Assembly (NCBI GenBank): GCA_963751335.1
Contig: CAVVUB010000001.1
Location: 310,001-374,000 of the forward strand
Direction of reading: 5' to 3'
Length of the DNA stretch: 64,000 nt
DNA from: Bog-473 sp963751335
GTDB lineage: Bacteria > Actinomycetota > Acidimicrobiia > Acidimicrobiales > RAAP-2
In this document: positions 38,304 to 49,595 of the stretch, piece by piece
How the letters are laid out: each line of letters starts with the position of its first letter
Position numbering within the stretch: position 1 is the first letter of the stretch
Made by a program: the position numbers and the translations under genes
Notes under the pieces: model-generated
Told to the model about the DNA's origin: nothing
Seen by the model: only the letters and a program-made list of their open reading frames with translations
Database searches by the model: none

Positions 38304-39395
38304 TCAACCGACCACCCGATAGAGCTGAATCGGGTCGGCGAAGCCCTTGAGCATCCGTCTGCCCGCGGGCTCGAGCTGCCCTGGTCGCCCCTCGGCCACG
38401 TCCGCTTCTGACGCCGCCACCAGGGCCTCCCCCGGGGCGGCCTCGCGCACGACCCGGGCGGCCAGGTTGACCACCGGACCGAAGACGTCGCCACCCTTGA
38501 GGGTGACGTCGCCGACGGCCAGGCCGCAGCGGGCCTCGGGCAGCCCCGGATCTGCGGCCAGGGCGGCGGCCAACGCCGTGGCGATGGTGCCGCCGCGTTC
38601 GACGGTCGGCGCGGTGAAGAGCACCTCGTCGCCGATGAGCTTGACCACCCGCCCGCCGCCATCGAGCACACGCTCGGTGGCCAACACCTCGAACGCACTC
38701 AGGAGGGCACCGAGCTCTGCGACGGTCGACGTCTGGGCCAGCGAGGTGGAGTCGACCAGGTCGACGAAGCCGACGCACAGGTGCTGGACCTCGTACCCCG
38801 ACGCCACCTGCTCCGCGGCGATGCTGCGTCGGGCCCCGATCACGTGTTGGCGCAGCAGCACCTCGAGCAGCCGTATGACAGAGGGGATGAGCTCGACCGC
38901 CTGCTCGTTGGCCCGGGCGCTGGCCAGGCCCACGGCCTCCTCCTGCTCGGCTTGGGGTTGCACGTACACGAGAAAGGCCGACACGACCGCATCGGCCACT
39001 CGGGCCATGGCCGTTCCCATGACCCGGACCAGCTGGAGCACGGCGTCGCTCCCGAAAAGGTCGTCGGCCGCCGCCAGGCCGCGGCCGAGACCGGCGAAAC
39101 CCTCCACGAAGAACCGGTCCCCGGGGCCGGGGATGGGGAGCCCGGCGGCCCGGACGATGGCGGCGACCTCGGCCTCACCCAACCCCGACTCGGCGACGAC
39201 CTCGGGCAGGGTGAGCGCCCGGCCGCCCCGGAGGGCGAGCACGGCGGCGAGACCGGGGAGCCCGTCGCGGAAGTCGAGCAGGTCCTCGGCGTTGGCTCCC
39301 CGCGCCACGAGGAACTCGAGCAGCGCGAGCTGGTGGGGGGCGCCGGGATCGGCAGGGTCATAGAGCCCGAGGCGCTCCCATTCGGCGACGTCCAC
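38304..39395 (-). CDS. class III adenylate/guanylate cyclase
   Basis: The product is about 363 residues. An N-terminal helical sensor-like region carries a MerR-like segment (LTLPEVVAESGLGEAEVAAI). The C-terminal cyclase domain has CVGFVDLVDSTSLAQ (metal-binding Asp), GGRVVKLIGDEVLFTA (second metal Asp) and GDVFGPVVNLAARVV. It probably makes cAMP. No effector gene is adjacent. The GTG start at 39395 is chosen because the longer frame adds atypical sequence. Confidence 0.87.
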   Translation of the reverse strand: MDVAEWERLGLYDPADPGAPHQLALLEFLVARGANAEDLLDFRDGLPGLAAVLALRGGRALTLPEVVAESGLGEAEVAAIVRAAGLPIPGPGDRFFVEGFAGLGRGLAAADDLFGSDAVLQLVRVMGTAMARVADAVVSAFLVYVQPQAEQEEAVGLASARANEQAVELIPSVIRLLEVLLRQHVIGARRSIAAEQVASGYEVQHLCVGFVDLVDSTSLAQTSTVAELGALLSAFEVLATERVLDGGGRVVKLIGDEVLFTAPTVERGGTIATALAAALAADPGLPEARCGLAVGDVTLKGGDVFGPVVNLAARVVREAAPGEALVAASEADVAEGRPGQLEPAGRRMLKGFADPIQLYRVVG

Positions 39396-39450
39396 GGCGG
39401 CGACCGTACCGCCCACCGACGCCCGGAGCCGGCTCAGGCCCGGTTGCCCC

Positions 39451-39694
39451 TCAGCGCGACTCCTCCCCACGCAGCCGCTGGCTCGGGAAGCGGTCGCGCA
39501 CCGTCTCGTTGAAGGTACCGGCCGAGCGACGGGGCCGAGAGCAGGGCCCGGTGCACCGAGCTGGGTACCTGGAAATAGCGGTAGACCGTGCCGTTGCGGA
39601 AGGACACGTAGAGCTCGTTGACCGTGCCGTCGAAGCCGATGGCGGCCAGGCTGCTGGACTCCACGGGTGTCATCGGGGGCAAGGGCATCGGCAC
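39451..39694 (-). CDS. KTSC domain protein, one +1 frameshift
   Basis: PVESSSLAAIGFDGTVNELY, VSFRNGTVYRYFQVP and LLSAPSLGRY match the small KTSC domain, which is found in prokaryotes and linked by context to nucleic acids. After a one-base shift near 39525 the expected tail FNETVRDRFPSQRL continues to the TGA at 39451. Length is about 80 residues. It lies next to uvrB. Confidence 0.78.
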
Positions 39695-39763
39695 GACTCC
39701 TGGAGGCGTTCCCCCGAGTGTTGCCCGTCGCCGGGGTGGTCAGGATGGTGGCCAGGCCGGAGG

Positions 39764-41804
39764 TCAGGCCGTGATGGAGGAACGCAACTCGGCGATCTCA
39801 TCGCGCAGCAGCGCGGCCTCTTCGTAGCGCAACTCGGCGGCGGCCGCCTTCATCTCGGCCTCGAGCTGGGTCATGAGCTCCATGGCGGCGGCCGGCGTGG
39901 ACGCATCTCCCTCGGCCAGGAGTGCCGGCCGCCGGTTGCCGCGCACGGCGGCGTTCTTGCGCACCTCGGCCCGGCTGCGCCCGGCCTTGGCCACGCCGCC
40001 ACTCGTCCCGCGCAGGCGCTCGAGGATGTCGGTGACCGACTTGCGGATGGTCTGCGGGTCGATGCCGTGCTCGAGGTTGTAGGCGATCTGCACCTCGCGG
40101 CGGCGCTGGGTGACCGACACCGCTTCTCGCATGGAGTCGGTGACGGTATCGGCGTAGAGCACCACCAGGCCGTCGACGTTGCGGGCCGCCCGGCCCATCG
40201 TCTGGATGAGCGAGGAGGCCGACCGCAAGAAGCCCTCCTTGTCCGCGTCGAGGATGGCCACCAGCGCCACCTCGGGCAGATCGAGGCCCTCGCGCAGCAG
40301 GTTGATCCCGACCAGCACGTCCATCGTCCCGAGCCGCAGCTCGCGCAGGATCTCGATGCGGGTGATGGTGTCGATGTCCGAGTGGAGATACTGCACGCGC
40401 ACGCCCGCCTCGGCCAGGTAGTCGGTGAGGTCCTCGGCCATCTTCTTGGTGAGCGTCGTGACCAGCACCCGTCCCCCGGCGGCGACCGTCTTGGCGATCC
40501 GGGCCTGCAGGTCGTCCACCTGGCCCTTGGTCGGCATGATGGTGACCTCGGGATCGATCAGCCCGGTGGGGCGGATGACCTGCTCGACGATCTGCTCGGA
40601 GTGCTCGAGCTCGAAAGGTCCGGGCGTGGCCGAGACGTAGACGGTCTGGTGCACCCGCTCAATGAACTCGTCGAAACGCAGCGGCCGGTTGTCCTTGGCC
40701 GACGGCAACCGGAAGCCGTGGTCGACCAACACGTCCTTGCGGGAGCGGTCGCCGGCGTACTGGCCGTGGAGCTGGGGTACGGCGACGTGGCTCTCGTCGA
40801 TGACGCAGAGGTAGTCCTTGGGGAAGAAGTCGAGCAGCGTGTACGGGGTTTCGCCCGGGGAGCGGCCGTCGAGATGACGGCTGTAGTTCTCGATGCCCGA
40901 GCAGATGCCGGTCTCGGCCAGCATTTCGAGGTCGTGCTCGGTGCGGACCCGGAGGCGTTGGGCCTCGAGCAGCTTGCCCTCCTGCTCGAACTCGCCGAGG
41001 CGCTCGCGCAGTTCGACCTCGATGGTGCCCACGGCGCGCTGGATGATCTCGTCGCCGGTCACGTAGTGGGTGGCGGCATAGACCGCGATGTCCTCGAGCT
41101 CGTCTCCCATCTCCCCCGTCATGCACGTCGAAGGGAACGATGCGTTCGACGGTGTCGCCGAAGATCTCGACCCGCAGCGCCTCTTCTTCATAGGCGGGGT
41201 GGATCTCGACGGTGTCGCCCCGGGCCCGGAAGGCGCCCCGCACCAGGTTCACGTCGTTGCGGGCGTACTGCAGGTCGACCAGTTTGCGCAGCATGTTGCG
41301 CTGGTCCACCTGCTCCCCCACGGACAGCGCCAGGATGCGGTCGCGGTATTCGGCTGGCGAGCCCAGGCCGTAGATGCACGAGACCGAGGCGACGACGATG
41401 ACGTCGCGCCGCATCAGGAGCGACGAGGTGGTGGCGTGGCGCAGGCGGTCGATCTCGTCGTTGATGGACGAGTCCTTCTCGATGTAGGTGTCCGATGCCG
41501 GCAGGTAGGCCTCAGGCTGGTAGTAGTCGTAATAGGAGACGAAGAACTCGACCCGGTTCTTGGGGAAGAGCTCGCGCAGCTCCGAGGAGAGCTGGGCGGC
41601 CAGCGACTTGTTGGGCTCGATGATGAGGGTGGGCCGCTGCACCTGCTCGATCATCCAGGCGATGGTGGCCGTCTTCCCCGAGCCCGTGATGCCCTGGAGG
41701 GTCTGGTACGCGTCGCCCCGCTTCACGCCTGTGGTCAGCGCGGTGATGGCAGTCGGCTGGTCCCCCGAGGGCTTGAAAGGCGAAACCACCTCGAAGTCGG
41801 GCAT
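39764..41804 (-). CDS. uvrB: excinuclease ABC subunit B, one +1 frameshift
   Basis: Walker A GITGSGKTATIAW, the beta-hairpin region VSYYDYYQPEAYLP, VASVSCIYGLGSP, then DEXX-box DESHVAVPQL, QTVYVSATPG, GINLLREGLDLPEV, IQTMGRAARN and the C-terminal UVR motif (MTQLEAEMKAAAAELRYEEAA) are all present. The shift near 41118 (extra G between PFDV and MTGEMGDEL) splits the gene. With uvrA and uvrC in the window the excision repair set is complete. coaE follows upstream on the same strand. Confidence 0.95.
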
Positions 41805-41837
41805 GACCAACCGAGGATAGCTGGGAGGTGTGACAGC

Positions 41838-42460
41838 TCAGGCGGGGGCCCGCCGCTGCTCCCGGGCGTCGAGCAGCCAGTCCCAGAGCTTCTCCACCTC
41901 GACCTCGAGGGCGGCCAGATCACCCGAGTTGTCGAGCACGTAGTCCGCTTCCTTGACCCGCTCCTCCCGCGAGATCTGGGCCCGGATGCGGGCCTCGGCG
42001 TCGGACCGGTCGAAGCCACGTTGCGAGATCAGGCGCTCGAGCGCGATCTCGGTCGGGCAGTCGACCACGACCACCTCGTCGCAGCTTCACCGTCTCGCGA
42101 TGGACGGCGGTGAGGAGGGGGATGGCGAGGACCACGATGCTGTCCGTCCCCTCGAAGGAGTCCCGGGCCTGCATCATGGCGATCCCGATGGCCGGGTGGG
42201 TGATGGCGTTGAGGGCCAGCCGGCTCTCGTCGTCGGCGAAGGCGACGGCGGCCAGCGCGGGCCGGTCGATGGTGCCGTCCGCGGCGACGATCCCGGGACC
42301 GAAGCGGTCGACCAGGGGCTGGTAGGCCGGGCCGTCCGGCTGCCACGACGTCGCGGGCGACCTGGTCGGCATCGATGAGCGTGGCGCCGCGGGCCACGAG
42401 CAGGTCGGCGACGGCGGACTTGCCCGACCCGATGCCGCCGGTGAGCCCGACGGCGAGCAT
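41838..42460 (-). CDS. coaE: dephospho-CoA kinase, two +1 frameshifts
   Basis: MLAVGLTGGIGSGKSAVADL (P-loop), LIDADQVARDVV, then in the next frame QPLVDRFGPGIVAADG and RLALNAITHPAIG, then VVVDCPTEIALERLISQRG and the Arg-rich lid RIRAQISREER complete the enzyme. The shifts lie near 42345 and 42085. It performs the last step of CoA synthesis. Its ATG overlaps the stop of the upstream methyltransferase (TGATG). The coaE-uvrB neighbourhood is common in actinobacteria. Confidence 0.93.
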
Positions 42461-43272
42461 CAGCGGGCGGCCTCCCGCCGCGGCCGGCGGGCGACGGCGA
42501 ACAACACGAGGGTCGTGTCGTCGAGCTGATCGGTCACGAACCAGTCGTCGGCGGTGATGCCGGTCTGACCACCGGCGTCCTCCTTGGCCACCAGACGGTA
42601 GGCCAGGGGCAGTAACCGGGTGTACGACCACACGTACCACGAACGCGGTATGCGGTGACGCAAGTCGAGGACGTCGAGGGCCAGCAGCCGGTTCGCCTTC
42701 ACCCGCCGGGCCGTCATGTCGTCCTTCACGTGCGGCGCGGCGTCGACCCCGGCCAGCCAGACGTCGCCGAAGTGGCGCTCGAGCATGGACCGAAGCTCGT
42801 CCCGGTCGAAGAGATGCAAGTGGAACGGGTTCTCGAAGTCGGCCGGCTTGTTGGGGGTGAGCACGTAGAGCACCCCGTCGTCCTTCAGGACCCGGGCCAG
42901 CTCGGACACGTGCGGCTCCGGATCCGCGAAGTGCTCGATGAGGTGGGACGAGCAGGCGCCGTCGAAGCTGGACGAGAGGAAGCCCAGGCCGAGCGCGTCC
43001 ATCTGGGCCACCCGGAGACCCTCGGGCCCGTAGCGGCGGGCGGCCGTCACGACGGCGTCACTCGAGTAGTCGGCCCCGACCACCTGGCGGCCGGGATCGA
43101 GGAAGCGGGCCGACTCGAAGCCCTGCCCACACCCCACATCGAGCATGCGCCCGCCTCCCATGCGCTCGAGCACGGCGCGGTAGCCGGCCTCGTGGAGGGC
43201 CAGGAGCGAGTCCGGCGTGACGCCCTGTTGGGGGCGTTCTCCCGTCAGCCGGGACTTGGTGCTGGTGGCCAC
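42460..43272 (-). CDS. class I SAM-dependent methyltransferase
   Basis: The product is about 270 residues. Motif I MLDVGCGQGFESARFLDPG, motif II Asp in VVGADYSSDAV, CSSHLIEHFADPEPHV and LKDDGVLYVLTPN place it in the Methyltransf_11 group. A basic C-terminal half (RRVKANRLLALDVLDLRHR) may bind the acceptor. AGGGAG precedes the GTG at 43272. It diverges from the AftD-like gene and overlaps coaE; an envelope-glycan substrate is only a guess from position. Confidence 0.88.
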   Translation of the reverse strand: MATSTKSRLTGERPQQGVTPDSLLALHEAGYRAVLERMGGGRMLDVGCGQGFESARFLDPGRQVVGADYSSDAVVTAARRYGPEGLRVAQMDALGLGFLSSSFDGACSSHLIEHFADPEPHVSELARVLKDDGVLYVLTPNKPADFENPFHLHLFDRDELRSMLERHFGDVWLAGVDAAPHVKDDMTARRVKANRLLALDVLDLRHRIPRSWYVWSYTRLLPLAYRLVAKEDAGGQTGITADDWFVTDQLDDTTLVLFAVARRPRREAAR

Positions 43273-43349
43273 AAGCGCTCCCTGGTTGTGTGACACGCCT
43301 GGGTGGCGCTGCCTGCTTACACTACCGGGCGACTTTCCGGCCGCCCTAC

Positions 43350-46300
43350 ATGACCTCACCCACCACGATCACCGCCTCACGAGAGCGGCACGCAGCCACG
43401 CGCAGGGCGAGAGAACCGGGCGGACGCTGGTGGTGGATCGGCGGCCTCGCCCTGCTGGCCGGGACTGGCCTACGTGCCCCTGCTGGCGGTGCGACCGGGC
43501 GTCATCACACCCGACACGAAGACGTACCTGTACCTCGACCCCCTGCGCTTCTTGAGCCAGGTGCCCTTCATGTGGAACCCGAGCGTCGCCCTGGGCACGG
43601 TCAGCCACGAGTACATCGGCTACCTGCTCCCGATGGGCCCCTTCTACGCGGTGTTCCACCTCTTGGGAGTGCCCATGTGGGTGGCCCAGCGTCTCTGGCT
43701 CGGCTCCATCCTCTTCGCCGCAGGGATCGGGATCCTCTACCTCTGCCGCATCCTCGGCCTGCGTGGTCCCGGCCCGATCGCCGGCGCGCTGCTCTACATG
43801 CTCTCGCCCTACTTCTTGCAGTATGCAGGCCGGATCTCGGTCATCCTGCTGCCCTGGGCAGGACTGCCATTCATGCTCGGTCTCACCATCGTCGCCCTTC
43901 GGCGCGGCGGCTGGCGCCAACCGGCCCTCTTCGCCATCGTGGTGGCCCTGGTGAGCGGAATCAACGCCACCTCCATCATCTACGTCGGCGTCGTGCCCGT
44001 CCTGTGGCTGCTCTACGCCGTCGTCGTGCTGCACGAGGCCACCTGGCGCCGTGCGCTGGGCACCGACGTGCGCATCGGGTTGCTCACCCTGGGCGCCAGC
44101 GTCTGGTGGATGGCCGGCCTCGAGATCGAGGCGGCCTACGGGGTAAACGTCCTCAAGTACACAGAAACCGTCCCGTCGACCTCGGCCACCTCCAACGCGG
44201 CCGACATCCTGCGCGGGCTCGGCTACTGGTACTTCTACGGGACGGACCACCTCGGCCCGTGGACCAACGCGGCAGTCCGCTACACGCAGAACATCGCGCT
44301 GTTGGCGACCTCGTTCGCCGTGCCCGCGCTGGCGGTGCTCGGCGCGGCCTTCGTGCGCTGGCGCGAACGGGCATTTTTCCTCGTCATCCTCTTCGTCGGG
44401 GTCGTGCTGGCCGTCGGGACCATTCCCCTACTCCAACCCGACGGCGCTGGGCGGCTGGCTGAAGTCGTTCATGACCAACACGACGGCGGGACTGGCCCTG
44501 CGCTCCACCGACCGGGCCACCCCGGTCGTGCTGCTGGCGCTGGCCATCCTCCTGGCCAGCGCGCTCACCGCGTTGTGGCGCCGCCTCAACGTCGTCGGCA
44601 TCACCACCGCGGTGGTGATCGGTGCTCTGGTGATCGCCAACAACCCCTCGCTCTTCAACGGCGACACCATCGCCAACAATTTCACCCAGCCGGCGTCGCT
44701 CCCCTCCTACCAGCTGGACGCGATACGGCACCTCAACAACACGCATCCGGGCACACGGGTCTTCGCCATCCCGGGCAACGACTTCGCCTCGGACCGCTGG
44801 GGCGACACCATCGACACGCCTCAGCCGGCTCTGCTCGACCGCGACTTCGTCACCCGCGAGCAGCAGATCATGGGCTCCATCGCCACGGCCGACACGCTCT
44901 ACGCCGTGGACTCGCCGATCCAGGACGGCATTGCCAACATGAACGCACTGGCCCCGATGGCTCGGCTCATGGGTGCGGGCGACCTCATGGTCGAATACGA
45001 CCAGCGCTACGAGCACTACGGCGTGCCCCAACCCCAACTGCTCGCCCTCGCGCTCCTGCAGACGCCCCTCGGGCTCTCCGACCCGAAGTCGTTCGGCTCA
45101 CCCCGTCCCAACGTCTCGACCGTGTCGACGCTCAACGAGCAGGACCTGTCCATCCCGGGCAACGTCGGCTGGCCTGCCCCGCTCGTCACCTACACGGTGA
45201 AGAACCCCCGCGCCATGTTGCGAGGCGAGTCGGACAGCGGCGCCATCGTGATGGAGGGAGACGCCACCGGGCTCAACAACCTGGCCGGGCTCGGCCTGCT
45301 CAACACGGACAGCGCCATCTACTACGCGGGCACCCTGGCCAAGGACTGCGTCGCGCCTGCACCAGCTCGCCACCTCGGGGGCCCAGCTGGTGGTGACCGA
45401 CACCAACCGCAAACAGGCCTTCCGCTGGGACACCCTGACGGCCAACGCCGGCGTACACGGAAACCCCGGGCGAGAACCCGGCCAAGACGGACCAGAGCGA
45501 CAGCCCGGTGGAACTGTTCCCGGGGTCGACCATCACCTCGAAGACCTACGCCACCTACGTGGGCGCCGTCAACGTGACGCGCCAGCAGCTACGGCAACTC
45601 GGTGTCGTACACGCCCGAAGACCAGGCCTACAGCGCCATCGACGGCAACTTCGACACGGCCTGGATCGCCGGGACGTTCGTCCCCAACCCGGCCGGGCAG
45701 TGGTGGCAGGCCCAGTTCCAAAAGCCGGTTACGACCGATCACATCACCGTGGTGCAGCCCCAGCGCGGTGACCGCTCGCGCTGGGTCTCCTCGGTCACTC
45801 TCACCTTCGACGGCAAGGACCCGATCCACTACGACCTGACCAAGGCCTCGCACGTGACGAGCGGCCAGACGCTCACCTTCCCCACGCGCACGTTCCACAC
45901 CTTGCGGGTCACCCTCGACGGGACCACCGACAACCGGGCCACACCGCTGTCGGCCGCCGCCGTCGGATTCTCCGAGATCGAGATCCCGGGCCAGTCGGTC
46001 CAGCAGGTGCTCCAGATGCCGACGCAGATGCTGTCCTCGCTGGGCACCGCCTCGCAGAACAACCGGGTCACCGTGGTGATGGCGCGCGACCGCACCTCGC
46101 AGTTCCCACCCCGCAGCGACCCCGAAACGACGATCTCGCGCACCTTCACCTTGCCCACGGCGCGCACCTTCACCCTCTCGGGGAGCGCCAGCCTGTCCGC
46201 GCTCATCCCCGACGACGAGATCGACCGGCTGGTGGGCCGGACACCCGGTGCGGCGGTCGGGCTCGAGTCGGCCTACTCCACGGGGCGCCTCCCGGGCGAC

Positions 46301-47982
46301 CTGCGGGCCACGGCGTCGGCCACGATCGACGGCAACCCCCAGACGGCCTGGCAACCGGGCCTGGGCACGGCGGCCCAGCTCGGCGTCTCGCTCACCTACA
46401 ACCTGACGAAGCAGACGACACTGAACCAGCTCTCCATGCAGGTCATCGCGGACGGGCGCCACTCCGTGCCCACGTCGATGACCATCGCCTCGGGGACCGC
46501 AGGTACGCCACGTGACCCTGCCACCCATCGCGGACGGCACCGTGCCCAACGCCACCACGACCGTGCCCGTGAGCTTCCCCGCCCTGAGCGGAAGCCAGTT
46601 CGTGGTGACCTTCACCGGCATCCGGCCGGAGTACGCGGCCAACTACTACTCGGCCGGTCCGCTGGCCCTCCCCATCGGCATCGCGGAGATCGGCATCCCC
46701 GGCGTCCTCGCGGCGCCGACGCCGGCGACGGTGCCCGGCAACTGCGTGTCGAACCTGCTCAGCATCGACGGCAAGCCGATCGACGTCGCGGTCGTCGGCA
46801 CCACCGGGCAGGCGCTCAACGGCGGAGAGCTCCAGGTCGTGCCCTGCGGCCCGGACGCCAAGGGCATCACGCTGCCGGCCGGGCCCCACATTGTGCAGAC
46901 GGCCCTCGGGCACGGGCCGAACTGCGCCCCCAACCCGGCCACGTGCACCGGCTGGAACGTCGACCAGCTCGTCTTGGACTCGGCGGCCGGGGGCGCGGCG
47001 GGACCCGCGGTGACACCGACCTCGGCCGGCACCCCGACCCTCCAGGCCACCCAACCGGGTCCGGCGCCGCAGGTGACCCAGACGGCCCAGCACATCGACG
47101 GCCACGCCGGGCGACGTCAACGGCGCGCACGACTCAGCTTCGAGCTCGTCCTCGGGACAGAGCGTCAACAAGGGCTGGCACGCCGTGGCCCAGCCGGGCC
47201 CGGGCGCGCCCGCGGGGTCCCGCCCCGTCGACCTGGGACGGCCCCAGCTCGTCGACGGCTTCGCCAACGGCTGGCACGTCAGCGCGGCCGACCTCCAGAC
47301 TCTGGGCGGGGCCGACTTCAAGGTGGCGCTCACCTGGACCCCTCAGCGCGTGGTGTGGGCGGCTCTGGCTGTGTCGGGGGCGACGCTCCTGCTCTGCCTG
47401 GTCCTCGGCTTCCTGCCCACCCGCTGGCGTCGGGCCATCCGGGGTCGCCTGCCCCGGAGGCTGCGCGGTCCGGCCGGACCGGATGCACCCGCGCGAGCCG
47501 CGGCTCCGTTCGATTCACCCGCCCTGACCCTGCCTTCGTTCCGCGACACGTCGGGTGTGGGTGAGCCCTACCGCTGGCGGCTGCGGATCCCGCGTGCCCT
47601 TCTCGTCGGCGCCGCGACGGGTGGGGTCGCCGCACTGGTGACGCCGTTGACCGCCGCGCTGGTCGTGGCGGGGCTGGTGGCGATCGGTCTGATCCTCCCC
47701 TGGCTGCGCGCCCTCGCCACCATCGCCGCCGTGGCCGCCATCGTCGCCGGCTGCCTCAACGTCGTGCGCGGACAGGCCGTGCACCATTTCCTGCCCGGCT
47801 CGAACTGGGACGGCTCGTTCCTGAACGCGGACAATCTCATCCTGCTCGGCCTCGTCCTTCTCCTGGCCGACGCCGCCATCAGCGCCTTCGGTCTGCGGGT
47901 GCCCAAGCCGCTCCGCCGTCGTGCGCTGCGGGCGAGGAAGGCGGAGCCGGCCGCTCCGCCAGAGGCGGTGCCACAGACCTGA
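43350..47982 (+). CDS. AftD-like alpha-(1->3)-arabinofuranosyltransferase (DUF3367), seven +1 frameshifts
   Basis: The product is about 1,540 residues. The N-terminal GT-C membrane half has ITPDTKTYLYLDPLRFLSQ (acidic loop), EYIGYLLPMGPFYAVF and many helices. The soluble part carries discoidin-like domains (YSAIDGNFDTAWIAG, ATIDGNPQTAWQPG). Terminal helices end near 47900. AftD adds arabinofuranose to arabinan and lipoarabinomannan in mycobacteria. The frame moves +1 at about 43462, 44428, 45352, 45447, 45583, 46500 and 47100, and the protein sequence is continuous across each, so the gene is probably intact in the cell. Confidence 0.85.
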
Positions 47983-48025
47983 CCGGCGTGGACACCCCGG
48001 CACTCGCGCATGCAACACTCCGACC

Positions 48026-48721
48026 ATGGTCCGGTGGCAGGCGATCGGGGCGGCCAACAACGCCCACTGGTGCGACCTGGTTGTCCGGTCGCACGGCGGC
48101 CACGGTGTCTTCGCTCACGACGCCTGGACGAGTCCCACTCGGACTCCCTCGCTGTTCCCCGATGCCGTCACGCTGATTCCGTCGTTGTGTGTTCCCGACC
48201 TGCTCTCCCGTATCGACACGTCCTCTGGATGCTCGATCAAGGACAGCTTCGCCTCCCTCGATCTGACCGCTGACGGCTTCCGTGTGCTTTTCGATGCCCG
48301 ATGGATCTGGTCACCGGCTCAGCTCGAAGCGGCCTGTTCCATCTCCCGGGATTGGGACGCGATCACCGACCCGGGTGGCTTGGATCTCTGGGAGGAGGCC
48401 TGGCGTCGCGGCGACGAGCCGAGAGGCCTCTTCCGACCGGAACTGCTGTCCGAAGGGATCGTCGTCCTCGGCCGAATTGAGAAGGAGCGGGTCGTGGCGG
48501 GGGGCATCTTGAGCCGCGCCGCGGATGCCGTCGGGATCTCCAACGTGTTCACCAAAGTGGGGCCGGCCGCCGGGACGTGGTCGGCCCTGGCGCAGACGGC
48601 CCGGGCGTGGTGTCCCGGCCTGCCGCTGATCGGATACGAGCGGGGTGAGGAGCTGGCCCAGGCTCGGAGCAGTGGCTTCCACACCGCGGGGACACTCCGG
48701 GTGTGGATCGCCAACGCCTGA
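48026..48721 (+). CDS. hypothetical protein with GNAT-like C-terminal half
   Basis: The product is 231 residues, intact. VRWQAIGAANNAHWCDLVVR, LIPSLCVPDLLSRIDTSSGC and SIKDSFASLDL form an N-terminal part I do not assign. GIVVLGRIEKERVVAGGILS, VGISNVFTKVG and GYERGEELAQARSSGF resemble an acetyltransferase fold (strand-turn and 'A..+GF' end). The activity is not shown. Confidence 0.7.
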   Translation: MVRWQAIGAANNAHWCDLVVRSHGGHGVFAHDAWTSPTRTPSLFPDAVTLIPSLCVPDLLSRIDTSSGCSIKDSFASLDLTADGFRVLFDARWIWSPAQLEAACSISRDWDAITDPGGLDLWEEAWRRGDEPRGLFRPELLSEGIVVLGRIEKERVVAGGILSRAADAVGISNVFTKVGPAAGTWSALAQTARAWCPGLPLIGYERGEELAQARSSGFHTAGTLRVWIANA

Positions 48722-48828
48722 TCGCGGCCGCCTCGGCCGTGCTGGTCAACGACGCGGCAAGCTCGAACACGACAAAAGGGGTCCGTGGGGCCCCAGGGGC
48801 GTTCGGGGATGTTTGGCGAGTCCGGTAT

Positions 48829-49560
48829 TCAAGAACGGCCAGCGATGAACACGAACTCTCGGCCGGCCCGATCGGGCGCATCCCGGACCTCTTGAACGGT
48901 GAACCCCGCTTCTGACAAGGAGTCGGCGAGTTCTTCCCTCGTTCGGAACCGCAGCGTGGAGTCCGACGTGAGCACCGTTCGCTCGCGCTCGAACACGAAC
49001 CTCGTGCGAAACGAGACCAGAGGTCCTTCTACGTCGGTCATCTCGACCCAGACATCCACGATGCCGACATCTTCGATGTCTGCTCGGACATGAGAATCCT
49101 CGGGGGTCCACCTGCGCCACGCCTGATCCTCGGGCACTCGGCTCTCGAAGACGAGGTTCCCTCCAGGACGGAGCGCCTGACGGATCGCCCGAAGCGTCAC
49201 TCTCCAATCATCGTCGGACACGAAGACCTGGGCGACGTTTCCGGTCATCGTGGCCACGTCGACTTCGAGGGGCGGCAGCGCAGCCGCATCCCCATGGATC
49301 CAGTGGACGCGATCCGCCCCTGGCTTCATGCGAGCGACCTCGAGCGAAGCTGCGGCCGGATCGAGTCCAAGGACCACCAGACCTCCTTGGGCAAGCAGGC
49401 AAGCAAAGGTGCCGGTCCCGCACCCGACGTCGAGCGCCGAACGAGCATCGAGCTCGTTCACCAGCGCCGCGTAGACGTCGAGATCCGATCGATCAGCGTT
49501 CAACGCGTCGTAGATCCGTGCCAGCCGAGGATCCTCGTACTGTGCATCGGCCACGGCCAA
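48829..49560 (-). CDS. class I SAM-dependent methyltransferase
   Basis: The product is 243 residues, intact. RSALDVGCGTGTFACLLAQG (motif I), VLGLDPAAASLEVAR (acidic ribose-binding Asp), WIHGDAAALP and IRQALRPGGNLVFESR match Methyltransf_25/11 enzymes. The C-terminal beta-rich segment (FRTRFVFERERTVLTSDSTL) is typical of a small-molecule-type family. The substrate is unknown. Confidence 0.9.
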   Translation of the reverse strand: MAVADAQYEDPRLARIYDALNADRSDLDVYAALVNELDARSALDVGCGTGTFACLLAQGGLVVLGLDPAAASLEVARMKPGADRVHWIHGDAAALPPLEVDVATMTGNVAQVFVSDDDWRVTLRAIRQALRPGGNLVFESRVPEDQAWRRWTPEDSHVRADIEDVGIVDVWVEMTDVEGPLVSFRTRFVFERERTVLTSDSTLRFRTREELADSLSEAGFTVQEVRDAPDRAGREFVFIAGRS

Positions 49561-49595
49561 ACGCTACGTCGCAAACACCTGGACGGCCCGGAGCG

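Noticed and set aside
39509..41401. 630-codon plus-strand frame opposite uvrB
   Set aside because: Antisense to uvrB; composition is typical of a GC shadow.
43350..47982. Programmed +1 frameshifting as an expression strategy for the AftD-like gene
   Set aside because: Seven shifts with no common slippery codon, and the same kind of break in unrelated essential genes, fit insertion errors better.
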